Positions 1-6,607 of a stretch of 6,740 nt of DNA are shown here, piece by piece. Made by a program: the position numbers and the translations under genes. The DNA comes from a bacterium (GTDB lineage Bacteria > Desulfobacterota > UBA8473). The notes beneath the pieces were generated by a model, which saw only the letters and a program-made list of their open reading frames with translations, ran no database searches and was not told the origin of the DNA. Every line of letters starts with the position of its first letter. Position 1 is the stretch's first letter. The stretch covers positions 1 to 6,740 of the forward strand of contig WOUX01000097.1 of the NCBI GenBank assembly GCA_009773075.1. Direction: 5' to 3'.

Positions 1-209
1 TCTAAATTCAGCTTGCTCTTGACTGTTTGTTTGAGCAACCGGAGGTCCCTATCCTTAATATGTCTTCGGTCTTCCCTCAAATGAACTATTATACCATCAG
101 CCCCAGCCAGTTCAACTATAGCCGCTGCTGTGACTGGATCAGGTTCGGTTATCCTCCTCGCTTCCCTAAGGGTTGCAACATGATCAACGTTTACCGACAA
201 TCTAGCCAC
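1..209 (-). CDS. pdxJ: Pyridoxine 5'-phosphate synthase PdxJ, N-terminal part (runs off the left edge)
   Basis: PdxJ condenses 1-deoxy-D-xylulose 5-phosphate with 3-amino-2-oxopropyl phosphate to form pyridoxine 5'-phosphate, the last step of the DXP-dependent vitamin B6 pathway, in the cytoplasm. Only the first 69 codons are in the window; the family is usually about 240 residues. The visible part begins MARLSVNVDHVATLREARR and matches the first strand and active-site region of the family TIM barrel. It includes the N-V-D-H motif (N7-H10), R18, and VHLREDRRHI at about 42-51 with H43, R45 and H50. The start is a GTG at 207-209. A strong GGAGGT Shine-Dalgarno lies 7 nt upstream, embedded in the last codons and stop of glmM, and no ATG competes for this role. 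Only 5 nt separate the glmM stop from this start, so the two genes are almost certainly cotranscribed and probably translationally coupled. Identity is very secure; the 3' end cannot be seen. Confidence 0.96.
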   Translation of the reverse strand, partial: MARLSVNVDHVATLREARRITEPDPVTAAAIVELAGADGIIVHLREDRRHIKDRDLRLLKQTVKSKLNL

Positions 210-214
210 TTAGC

Positions 215-1576
215 CTACCTCCACTGTCCCCCCAAAACCCTGTTTGCACAATCGGCAATCTCTTCTGCCATAGCAGATATCTCGTCTTCATCTTCTCCCT
301 CTAACATAATTCTCAATATTAACTCAGTTCCTGAAAATCTAACCAAAACCCTTCCTTTATCTCCCAATTTTTCTTCTGTTTTTTTTATCTTATAGGCAAT
401 TTCAGGGATATCATCTATCTCCTTTTTCTCTGCGACTTTTACATTCAATAAAACCTGGGGAAGCGGTTCCATTATCCGGGCCAATTCCGACAATCTTCTA
501 TTGTTTCTCTTCATAACGGCCAATACCTGTAATGCGGATAGAATCCCATCTCCACTGGTATTATGATCCAGAAACACAATATGACCAGACTTTTCTCCAC
601 CCAGGTTATAACCATTTCTAACCATCTCCTCTACTACATATCTATCCCCTACTGCTGTTTTAACGATCTTTCCTCCCAGCTTCTTGAGGGTTATATCCAG
701 TCCCATATTGCTCATCACGGTAGTAACCAATGTGTTCTTCTTGAGCTTCCCATTCCTTATCATCTCCGCCGCACAGATTGCCATAATATGGTCCCCATCG
801 AGCAACTCACCATTTTCGTCAACAAAGACCACCCTATCAGCATCCCCATCAAAGGCTATTCCCAGGTCTGCCTTTTTTTCCTTAACGGTCTTACTGATTA
901 ACTCTGGATGTAAAGAACCACAGTTTAAATTAATATTCTCACCATTGGGTTCAACACCCAATGTAACCAGTTCGGCTCCAAGTTCTCTAAATACAGCAGG
1001 GGCCACCTTATAGGCTGCACCATTTGAACAGTCCAAGACGATCTTCAAACCATCCAGGGACTGGCTCTTTGGAAACGTATTCTTAAGAAAGACCACATAT
1101 CTGCCCGTTGCATCATTTATACGAACCACTTTTCCAACCTCTGATCCCGTCGGACGGAGCGAATCTATACTGCCTCCCGAGATCAACTCTTCTATCTTCA
1201 TCTCCAATTGATCTGGCAGCTTAAAGCCATCTTTGGAAAAAAATTTTATTCCGTTGTCCTGAAAAGGATTGTGGGATGCAGAGATTACCACACCTGCGTC
1301 TGCCCTCATACTTGGTGTAATGAAGGCGACTCCAGGAGTAGGAAAAGGGCCAACCAGCAAAACATCAACACCCATAGAGCAGATTCCGGCAGTCAAGGCA
1401 TTTTCTATCATATATCCAGAAAGACGGGTATCCTTACCAACCACTATTTTATGCCTTCGATGTTCATTTTTAAATAAATAGGCTACCCCTCTACCCAACT
1501 GCACCGCTGTCTCAGCGGTCATGGGTTCAATGTTTGCAACCCCTCTTACACCATCTGTACCAAACAATCTTCCCAT
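215..1576 (-). CDS. glmM: Phosphoglucosamine mutase GlmM
   Basis: GlmM interconverts glucosamine 6-phosphate and glucosamine 1-phosphate, which feeds GlmU and then UDP-GlcNAc for peptidoglycan and LPS. The 453-residue length is typical. The alpha-D-phosphohexomutase domains appear in order. The N-terminal GTDGVRG is at 6-12. The catalytic phosphoserine loop ISASHNP has the acceptor serine at S101. The magnesium-binding DGDADR has D243, D245 and D247. The sugar-specificity loop GGEKSGH is at 326-332. The C-terminal phosphate-binding loop is RFSGTE at 413-418, followed by LILRIM where PLxRVM is commoner, a mild variation. The ATG at 1574-1576 is preceded by GGGGAG about 5 nt upstream; an ATG a few bases further upstream is out of frame. 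The 84-nt spacer from folP carries a hairpin repeat, while pdxJ follows after 5 nt. In many related loci cdaA and ybbR precede glmM; here they do not. The catalytic signature GGEKSGH separates GlmM from PGM/PMM paralogues. Confidence 0.97.
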   Translation of the reverse strand: MGRLFGTDGVRGVANIEPMTAETAVQLGRGVAYLFKNEHRRHKIVVGKDTRLSGYMIENALTAGICSMGVDVLLVGPFPTPGVAFITPSMRADAGVVISASHNPFQDNGIKFFSKDGFKLPDQLEMKIEELISGGSIDSLRPTGSEVGKVVRINDATGRYVVFLKNTFPKSQSLDGLKIVLDCSNGAAYKVAPAVFRELGAELVTLGVEPNGENINLNCGSLHPELISKTVKEKKADLGIAFDGDADRVVFVDENGELLDGDHIMAICAAEMIRNGKLKKNTLVTTVMSNMGLDITLKKLGGKIVKTAVGDRYVVEEMVRNGYNLGGEKSGHIVFLDHNTSGDGILSALQVLAVMKRNNRRLSELARIMEPLPQVLLNVKVAEKKEIDDIPEIAYKIKKTEEKLGDKGRVLVRFSGTELILRIMLEGEDEDEISAMAEEIADCANRVLGGQWR

Positions 1577-1592
1577 AATAGCTCCCCATGGC

Positions 1593-1657
1593 GTAACTAC
1601 TCAGGTTGTTTAGGCTGAAGGCTGTTAGTCACATCCTACAGCCTAAACGCCTACATG
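1593..1657. repeat. Degenerate hairpin repeat, copy 1 (folP-glmM spacer)
   Basis: The left arm at 1593-1624 nearly duplicates 4627-4657 near ftsH: the two differ by one substitution and one inserted T and share GTTTAGGCTGAAGGCTG. Within this copy, GTTTAGGCTG (1608-1617) pairs perfectly with CAGCCTAAAC (1639-1648) around a 21-nt loop. The outer right arm is decayed compared with copy 2. On the glmM side the structure ends about 31 nt before the start codon, so it would form in the leader of the glmM message. No T-run follows it in the direction of transcription, so it is not a standard intrinsic terminator. I read it as a dispersed REP- or MITE-like intergenic repeat. The family name is unknown to me. 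Confidence 0.75.
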
Positions 1658-1660
1658 AAA

Positions 1661-2527
1661 CTATGCATTCTTTATTGCATCAATAACTTTAACAACCTTC
1701 TTGATCATGCCCACATTATGAACCCTTACTATGTTAGCCCCATTGAGTACTGCCGCTGACACGGCAGCAGCAGTCCCTTCCTCTCTCTGTGTTACATCAG
1801 CATCCAGGATTTTCCCAATAAATGCCTTTCTCGATGGGCCCACAAGGATAGGTTTGCCCAGACTTTTGAATTCTGATAACCTATTAATTATCTTTAGGTT
1901 GTGTCCGTCATCCAGAGACTTTCCGAATCCTATTCCAGGATCTATAATAATCTTATGGGGGTCTATTCCAGCTTTTTCAACCATCTCAATACTGTCTTTC
2001 AGGTATTCGATAATCTCTGAGATCAGGGATTCATAACAGGTGTTTTGCTGCATATTCTCAGGGGTACCTTTTATATGCATCAGGACAACAGGAACGTCAT
2101 GGCGGGAAGCAATCTCTACCATTTTAGGATCAAAATTTAATGCGCTTATGTCATTTATTATCTCGGCGCCAGCCTCTATGGCTCTTTCTGCAACAAGAGA
2201 CTTGTAAGTATCTATGGAGATAGGCACATCGATTTTCGGCGCAAGCCTCTCTATCACAGGGATAACCCTACTAATCTCGGCCTCAGCAGTAATCGGTTTT
2301 GAACCAGGTCTGGTTGTCTCTCCACCGATATCTATAATATCGGCCCCCTCATCAACCAACTCCAAAGCATGGTCAACGGCTCGATCCGGGTCAAAGAAGA
2401 ACCCTCCGTCAGAAAAAGAATCGGGGGTTACATTTATAACCCCCATAATGTGAGTACGCTTGCTGAGGTTTAGATCACCCTTTTTACATCTTATAACAAA
2501 TTCATCTTCGTATTGATTATCGGTCAT
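1661..2527 (-). CDS. folP: Dihydropteroate synthase FolP
   Basis: FolP joins 6-hydroxymethyl-7,8-dihydropterin diphosphate to p-aminobenzoate to make 7,8-dihydropteroate in folate synthesis; it is the sulfonamide target. From the ATG at 2525-2527 the protein has 288 residues, close to the family norm. All DHPS TIM-barrel motifs are present: GVINVTPDSFSDGG at 29-42 (loop 1), DIGGETTRPGS at 66-76 (loop 2), SIDTYK at about 104-109, NDIS at 125-128, MHIKGTPENMQ at about 150-160, DPGIGFGKS at 196-204, GPSRKAFIG at 230-238 and the C-terminal VRVHNV at 267-272. An in-frame TTG at 2534-2536 would add three residues. I prefer the ATG, although neither codon has a recognisable Shine-Dalgarno. The MITE-like element directly upstream has replaced the natural 5' context, so folP translation may be weaker than before or supported by the element. 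The gene itself is intact. Confidence 0.96.
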   Translation of the reverse strand: MTDNQYEDEFVIRCKKGDLNLSKRTHIMGVINVTPDSFSDGGFFFDPDRAVDHALELVDEGADIIDIGGETTRPGSKPITAEAEISRVIPVIERLAPKIDVPISIDTYKSLVAERAIEAGAEIINDISALNFDPKMVEIASRHDVPVVLMHIKGTPENMQQNTCYESLISEIIEYLKDSIEMVEKAGIDPHKIIIDPGIGFGKSLDDGHNLKIINRLSEFKSLGKPILVGPSRKAFIGKILDADVTQREEGTAAAVSAAVLNGANIVRVHNVGMIKKVVKVIDAIKNA

Positions 2528-2538
2528 TCTAATCAAGA

Positions 2539-2695
2539 TTGATGGACTCGTAAAAAGTCAAAATTGGGATGGCAAAGTAAAAAGCTCCAGATGCAAGGCG
2601 CGCAAATCCTGAGGAGTGAGGCGTACTTAGGGGTACGCTGCAACGACGAAGGATGCAGTGCAACACCGCAGATGGACTTTTTACGAAGCCATCAA
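2539..2695. mobile_element. MITE-like non-autonomous element between ftsH and folP
   Basis: This 157-bp element has 21-bp terminal inverted repeats at 2539-2559 and 2675-2695 that differ at only two positions. Both begin TTGATGG when read inward and end CGTAAAAAGTC. Inside, GTAAAAAG recurs at 2550-2557 and 2577-2584, GATGGACT recurs at 2541-2548 and 2671-2678, and GCGTAC/GTACGC (2621-2626 and 2633-2638) forms a small hairpin. No transposase or plausible gene is encoded. A 9-bp direct repeat ATCAAGATT occurs at 2532-2540 and 2691-2699. It overlaps the terminal repeats, so the true target duplication could be all 9 bp or as little as the GA dinucleotide. The right terminal repeat contains the TGA stop of ftsH. 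I recall similar elements as common in deltaproteobacterial genomes, but could not search for copies. Confidence 0.85.
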
Positions 2696-4593
2696 GATTC
2701 TGGAACTAACCGTTCTTGTTTAGTCCTTTTCACCTTTTTAATTTCTGTAGTCTCTGTTGCCTTCTGAGTTTTCTTCACTTCTTTAACTTCCGTAGTCTCT
2801 GTCTGCACCTGTCCTTTTTCAACTATATCGTTGATCTCCAAGGCATCAAGAACCTCCTTTTCCAGTAAAGCATGGGCAAGATCATGGAGGGTAGTAATAT
2901 TGTCAGTTAAAATTTTCTTTGCCCTTTGATAGTTCTCTGTAACAATCCTTTTAACCTCTCTATCAATCTTTATGGCGGTATCTTCACTATAATCCCGATG
3001 TTGAGCAATCTCTCTCCCAAGAAAGATTTGCTCCTCTTTTTTACCAAAGGTAAGAGGTCCCAGGTCTTCACTCATTCCCCATTCACAAACCATCTTCCTC
3101 ACTAAATCCGTAGACCTTTCAAGATCGTTGCCGGAACCGGTGGTGAGATCCCCCAATACTATCTCCTCAGCTGCCCTTCCTCCAAGTAGAATTGAAATAT
3201 TGTTTAACAAATATTCTTTGGGGTATGTGTGCCTTTCATCTATGGGCAGTTGCTGGGTCAAACCTAATGACCTGCCCCTGGGTATTATAGTCACTTTATG
3301 TATTGGGTCTGTACCCGGCAGTAGCTTAGCAACCAACACATGACCTGCTTCGTGATAAGCTGTGTTACGTTTCTCCTCAGGGCTAATGATCATGCTCCTT
3401 CTTTCAGTACCCATCATAACCTTGTCTTTGGCCTGTTCAAAATCATCCATCTCTAAATTCGTCTTATCTTTCCTCGCTGCCAGCAAAGCTGCTTCATTCA
3501 CCAGATTTTCTAAATCAGCCCCAGTAAAACCAGGGGTTCCCCTGGCTAAAACCTCCATATCTACATCATTAGATAAAGGTGTCTTTTTAGAATGTACCTT
3601 AAGTATCCCTAACCTTCCCCTTACATCAGGTGGGGGCACTACAACCTGCCGATCAAACCTTCCAGGCCGCATCAATGCCGGGTCCAATACATCGGGTCTG
3701 TTGGTAGCCGAAATGAGAATTACACCTTCCTTAGATTCAAATCCATCCATCTCTACCAGTAATTGGTTCAGTGTTTGTTCCCTTTCATCATGCCCACCCC
3801 CGAGCCCAGCTCCACGATGTCTTCCCACAGCATCAATCTCATCGATAAATATAATACATGGAGCATTTTTCTTGCCCTGGATAAATAGATCTCTAACTCG
3901 AGATGCCCCTACCCCTACAAACATCTCAACAAAATCTGACCCGCTTATATTGAAAAAAGGGACATTAGCCTCTCCGGCAATTGCTTTTGCCAATAGTGTC
4001 TTTCCAGTACCAGGCGCACCCATTAAAAGAACCCCTTTGGGGATTCTCCCGCCCAATTTTGTGAATTTCTTGGGGTTTTTTAAAAACTCTATGATCTCCT
4101 GAAGTTCCTCCTTTGCCTCATCAATACCGGCCACGTCTTCAAAAGTCACTTTGTGCTGGTGTTCTGAGAGCAATCTAGCCCTGCTTTTCCCAAATGACAT
4201 TGCCTTACCACCGGCCTGCATATTTCTCATAAAGATTATCCATACACCGATAAGGAGGAGCATGGGAAACCAGGAAATAAGGGCAGTAAAATACCATGGG
4301 GATTCTTCCCTGGGCTTAACAGATATTCTAACATTCTTTTCCTTCAGGATTCTAATCAGGTCAGGATCTTGAGGAGCATAGGTTTTGAATCCCTTTCCAC
4401 CCAGGTACTTACCTTGAATATTTTCCCCTTGGATTTCAACTTCTGAGACATCACCCCTTTCAATTGCGGATAAAAAATCACTGAATATAACTTTATCTTC
4501 GATTGTCTGGGGTTTATTAAAAAGTTGATACAATAATATCATCATTAAGGTGATGATCAGCCATAGTGCCATGTTTTTGTAAAATGGATTCAT
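2692..4593 (-). CDS. ftsH: ATP-dependent zinc metalloprotease FtsH
   Basis: FtsH is a hexameric inner-membrane AAA+ protease that extracts and degrades misassembled membrane proteins and selected cytoplasmic regulators. From the ATG at 4591-4593 it has 633 residues, normal for the family. In order: a transmembrane segment at about 7-25, a short periplasmic domain, a second transmembrane segment at about 100-122, Walker A GAPGTGKT at 192-199, Walker B with IIFIDEID ending near 254, the second region of homology ATNRPDVLDPALMRPGRFDR at 296-315, zinc-binding HEAGH (H414, E415, H418) and the likely third ligand D490 in SGNDLERS. A TTG 12 nt upstream gives four more residues, but MNPFYKN is the usual FtsH beginning and AAGGGG lies just before the ATG. 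The last 40 or so residues are a charged tail with two 15-residue repeats. The TGA stop lies inside the right end of the inserted element. tilS is 182 nt upstream. Confidence 0.97.
   Translation of the reverse strand: MNPFYKNMALWLIITLMMILLYQLFNKPQTIEDKVIFSDFLSAIERGDVSEVEIQGENIQGKYLGGKGFKTYAPQDPDLIRILKEKNVRISVKPREESPWYFTALISWFPMLLLIGVWIIFMRNMQAGGKAMSFGKSRARLLSEHQHKVTFEDVAGIDEAKEELQEIIEFLKNPKKFTKLGGRIPKGVLLMGAPGTGKTLLAKAIAGEANVPFFNISGSDFVEMFVGVGASRVRDLFIQGKKNAPCIIFIDEIDAVGRHRGAGLGGGHDEREQTLNQLLVEMDGFESKEGVILISATNRPDVLDPALMRPGRFDRQVVVPPPDVRGRLGILKVHSKKTPLSNDVDMEVLARGTPGFTGADLENLVNEAALLAARKDKTNLEMDDFEQAKDKVMMGTERRSMIISPEEKRNTAYHEAGHVLVAKLLPGTDPIHKVTIIPRGRSLGLTQQLPIDERHTYPKEYLLNNISILLGGRAAEEIVLGDLTTGSGNDLERSTDLVRKMVCEWGMSEDLGPLTFGKKEEQIFLGREIAQHRDYSEDTAIKIDREVKRIVTENYQRAKKILTDNITTLHDLAHALLEKEVLDALEINDIVEKGQVQTETTEVKEVKKTQKATETTEIKKVKRTKQERLVPES
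2713..2802 (-). repeat. Two 45-bp tandem repeats encoding the FtsH C-terminal tail
   Basis: Residues 598-612 (coding bases 2758-2802) and 613-627 (2713-2757) are two in-frame copies of TETTE(V/I)K(E/K)VK(K/R)T(Q/K) plus two residues. At DNA level 33 of the 45 bases agree, so this is an old or slowly diverging duplication rather than a fresh slippage product. The units alternate acidic-threonine and lysine-rich stretches and lie beyond the protease domain, where FtsH tails vary widely between species. Confidence 0.85.
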
Positions 4594-4626
4594 TGTCCCC
4601 TTCAATATCAGTTCTAAAGTTTAAAG

Positions 4627-4711
4627 GTAACTGCTCAGGTGTTTAGGCTGAAGGCTGAAGCTATAAAAACCCCTAAAGCCTTCCGCCTTCAGTCTATCTA
4701 CCTGGGTAGTT
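4627..4711. repeat. Hairpin repeat, copy 2 (tilS-ftsH spacer)
   Basis: This is the better-preserved copy. The outer arms AACTGCTCAGGT (4629-4640) and ACCTGGGTAGTT (4700-4711) are complementary at 10 of 12 positions. The inner arm starting CTGAAGGCTGAAG at 4648 pairs with a segment ending GCCTTCAG near 4692, with one mismatch and one bulge, around an A-rich loop. The left arm at 4627-4657 is nearly identical to 1593-1624. The element lies between the possible ftsH promoter and the ftsH start, so it would fold in the ftsH leader. No T-run follows on the minus strand, which argues against an intrinsic terminator. It is probably a dispersed REP- or MITE-like repeat. Confidence 0.8.
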
Positions 4712-4715
4712 CAAA

Positions 4716-4744
4716 TATATAATACAACTTATTATAAATTACAA
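4716..4744 (-). promoter_or_regulatory. Possible sigma-70-type promoter for ftsH
   Basis: On the minus strand TTGTAA (4744-4739) and TATATA (4721-4716) are separated by 17 nt in a strongly AT-rich stretch after the tilS stop. Each box matches the consensus at four of six positions. Since AT-rich DNA gives such matches by chance, this is only a candidate. It would let ftsH be expressed independently of tilS, which is plausible given the long gap. Confidence 0.25.
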
Positions 4745-4775
4745 TAAAAAACAAATAGTCTTTGATTAAACCCTT

Positions 4776-6158
4776 TTAGAAAATCCTCACCTGAAGAATC
4801 TCTGCGGGGCATTCCCTTACCATTACTCTATTGTCTATCCTTAAGCCCATGACCCATGCTATCAGGTTATCGAAAAGGAGAAGGGGAATCTCTCTGCGTA
4901 TAGATTTAGGTATTTTATTATCGATAAAGAAATCCTTTAGTTTTTTCGTGCCCTCCATTCCCATAGGTTGAAACCTGTCTCCTTCCCTGAAGTTTCTTAT
5001 AACAATGGGGAATTTAATTTGACCATAATCCATAAATGCCACATTAGGATCAACATTTAAATTCAAATGTTCCTCTTGTGGAATAACCTTAAAATCTACT
5101 TCTTTACCGATCTCCTTTAGTCTAACACAGTGTGGAATTTCAGAAAAAGAATAGTAGAACAGAGTTTCTTTGATCTCTCTTCTTATTATTAACTCATTGT
5201 ATCGTTTCTCAACAATGATTCCTCCGGGTAAATTTAACGACTTATTAGCACCTTCACTGGAAAGTATCCCCATCAGGGATTCCAGATGTTTAAAGCTGAT
5301 CCTTTTTAGGTCGCCCGAAAAGGACTCCACCGCCTTTCTCAAGACTCTAACCTGCATGGCCCCTTCTAAATCCTTTAAATATAAAATATTAAGGGTTAGC
5401 GATTCCTTTCCCCTTGAGACACAAATTCTGGGAAAGAGTTCCAAAACGAGTTTCTCCAGAAATTCATCCTCTTTCCTCAATACCTGAGAGATATGGATCA
5501 GGGTTTGAACAATACCCGGGTTGTACTCCTTCATCAATATCGGCATTAATCTATTGCGTACCTTATTGCGTAAATAGACATCCTCCCTGTTTGAACTATC
5601 AATAACAAATTCAATCCTGTTTTCTCTCAAGAATCCTTCTATCTCGGACCTCCGGGTCTCAATAAGAGGTCGGATGAAAATACCATCTCTGGTGGAAGGA
5701 ATCCCGCAAAGACCTTTAGTCCCTGCCCCTCTTATTAACCTCATCAAGACCGTCTCAGCCTGATCGTCTGCATTATGCCCCAGAGCTACTTTTTGCGCAT
5801 TGAATTTCTTCAAGGTATCCATGAAGAACTTGTATCGGGCATCCCTGGCAGCCTGCTGAGTTGAGGTTCCCTCGGACTTTTTGAGAGCAGGGACATCAAC
5901 GGATTTTGCTTCAAAAGGTAGATTTAGCCTATTTGCCAGATCCTCTACAAACCTGCATTCCCTCTTTGCCTCCATCCCGCGAATACAATGATCCAGGTGA
6001 GCAACAATCAGGGTAAGGTTAAAATCCTCTCTTAATTCCTTTAATGCATGGAGGAGAAAGACGGAATCAGGCCCTCCGGAGACTCCTACTACAACCTTAT
6101 CCCCTTGCTCCAGCATACGGTATTTTTCTATGGTACGTCTTACCTTTGAGACAAGCAT
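4776..6158 (-). CDS. tilS: tRNA(Ile)-lysidine synthetase TilS
   Basis: TilS uses ATP and lysine to convert the wobble cytidine of tRNA-Ile(CAU) to lysidine, changing its charging from Met to Ile and its reading from AUG to AUA. It is cytoplasmic and normally essential. From the ATG at 6156-6158 the protein has 460 residues. The N-type ATP pyrophosphatase domain shows the P-loop SGGPDS at 27-32, AHLDHCIRG at 53-61, GHNADDQAETVLMRLIRGAG starting near 127, FIRPLIETRRSEIE at about 161-174 and RNKVRNRLMP at 197-206. The C-terminal TilS domain contains NFREGDRFQPMGMEGTKKLK starting at 389 and an MGLRIDNRV segment near 436. I chose this start over the ATG at 6198-6200 (14 more residues). It has AGGAA 6 nt upstream, and MLVSKVRRTIEKYRM is a typical beginning, whereas the upstream ATG abuts its purine run with no spacing. 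It appears to be the first gene of the minus-strand operon. Confidence 0.95.
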   Translation of the reverse strand: MLVSKVRRTIEKYRMLEQGDKVVVGVSGGPDSVFLLHALKELREDFNLTLIVAHLDHCIRGMEAKRECRFVEDLANRLNLPFEAKSVDVPALKKSEGTSTQQAARDARYKFFMDTLKKFNAQKVALGHNADDQAETVLMRLIRGAGTKGLCGIPSTRDGIFIRPLIETRRSEIEGFLRENRIEFVIDSSNREDVYLRNKVRNRLMPILMKEYNPGIVQTLIHISQVLRKEDEFLEKLVLELFPRICVSRGKESLTLNILYLKDLEGAMQVRVLRKAVESFSGDLKRISFKHLESLMGILSSEGANKSLNLPGGIIVEKRYNELIIRREIKETLFYYSFSEIPHCVRLKEIGKEVDFKVIPQEEHLNLNVDPNVAFMDYGQIKFPIVIRNFREGDRFQPMGMEGTKKLKDFFIDNKIPKSIRREIPLLLFDNLIAWVMGLRIDNRVMVRECPAEILQVRIF

Positions 6159-6607
6159 TATCTGTTCCTGTTTTGTAAGAACTTTAAAGCAACTATTCAT
6201 CCCTTTTTTCTTGATTTTATACCATCTTCAACTAAAATAGCAAAATCGTTTCTCATTGCCTCTTTTTATACTTGAAGGGGAAACAGAGTCTCTATATCAA
6301 ATAAAAACAAGTCAATATCATACCGTAAATTCTATAAAAAACAATAAATATTGACTTACGCAAAACTATTTACTGTAAAGCCCGGATAATGAACATAACA
6401 AATCTTGTATCTTCTCTCTCATATAAGTTCCTGACTAAGATATATGGATTCTGCATAATATGATATTACGGATCAATTACGGTAGGTAATAAGATTTTTC
6501 TTCAAAAATTATTTGTTTCTTTGGTTATAAATAGTATCGTCAAACACAAATCAAAGGAATAAACCGGTTCAAATTGTTGTGCCGAATAATAATGGAGAAA
6601 AAACTTA
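6159..6607. other. AT-rich divergent intergenic region
   Basis: This stretch separates tilS from the divergent small gene and contains no reading frame that I recognise. It is clearly richer in A and T than the flanking genes. It holds a perfect 10-bp inverted repeat (6309-6318 and 6348-6357), a tandem ATTACGG pair (6465-6471 and 6476-6482, period 11), a short inverted ATTAC/GTAAT pair (6476-6480 and 6486-6490), and TATAAA on the minus strand at 6221-6216, about 58 nt before the tilS start. Both divergent transcripts should begin in it. No tRNA, terminator or riboswitch could be recognised by eye. Confidence 0.7.
6309..6357. promoter_or_regulatory. Perfect 10-bp inverted repeat with overlapping divergent promoter-like boxes
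   Basis: AAGTCAATAT (6309-6318) and ATATTGACTT (6348-6357) are exact reverse complements separated by 29 nt. On the minus strand TTGTTT (6344-6339) and TATGAT (6322-6317), 16 nt apart, form a possible tilS promoter whose -10 box overlaps the left arm. On the plus strand TTGACT in the right arm (6351-6356) and TGTAAA (6374-6379), 17 nt apart, form a possible promoter towards the right-hand gene. The arrangement would suit an operator bound at both arms, but the promoter boxes are weak and only the inverted repeat is certain. Confidence 0.35.

Noticed and set aside
27..395. Plus-strand open frame of 122 codons over the pdxJ-glmM junction
   Set aside because: The minus strand encodes clear PdxJ and GlmM sequence here, and the plus-strand product resembles nothing.
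1593..1657. Structured leader before glmM considered as a riboswitch or glmS-like ribozyme
   Set aside because: The structure is a simple inverted repeat shared with the ftsH leader and lacks any conserved riboswitch or ribozyme core that I can recognise.
2564..2767. Plus-strand open frame of 67 codons starting inside the MITE-like element
   Set aside because: It runs from the element interior into the antisense of the ftsH tail. No ribosome binding site or family pattern is seen, and the element is non-coding.
3362..4102. Long plus-strand open frame (246 codons) antisense to ftsH
   Set aside because: It is antisense to the conserved AAA+ core of ftsH and encodes a low-complexity Ser/Pro/Leu-rich product with no recognisable motif. 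It is a composition shadow.
4627..4711. Hairpin between tilS and ftsH considered as an intrinsic terminator for tilS
   Set aside because: No T-run follows the stem on the minus strand, and the same sequence recurs in the folP-glmM spacer, so a dispersed repeat explains it better.
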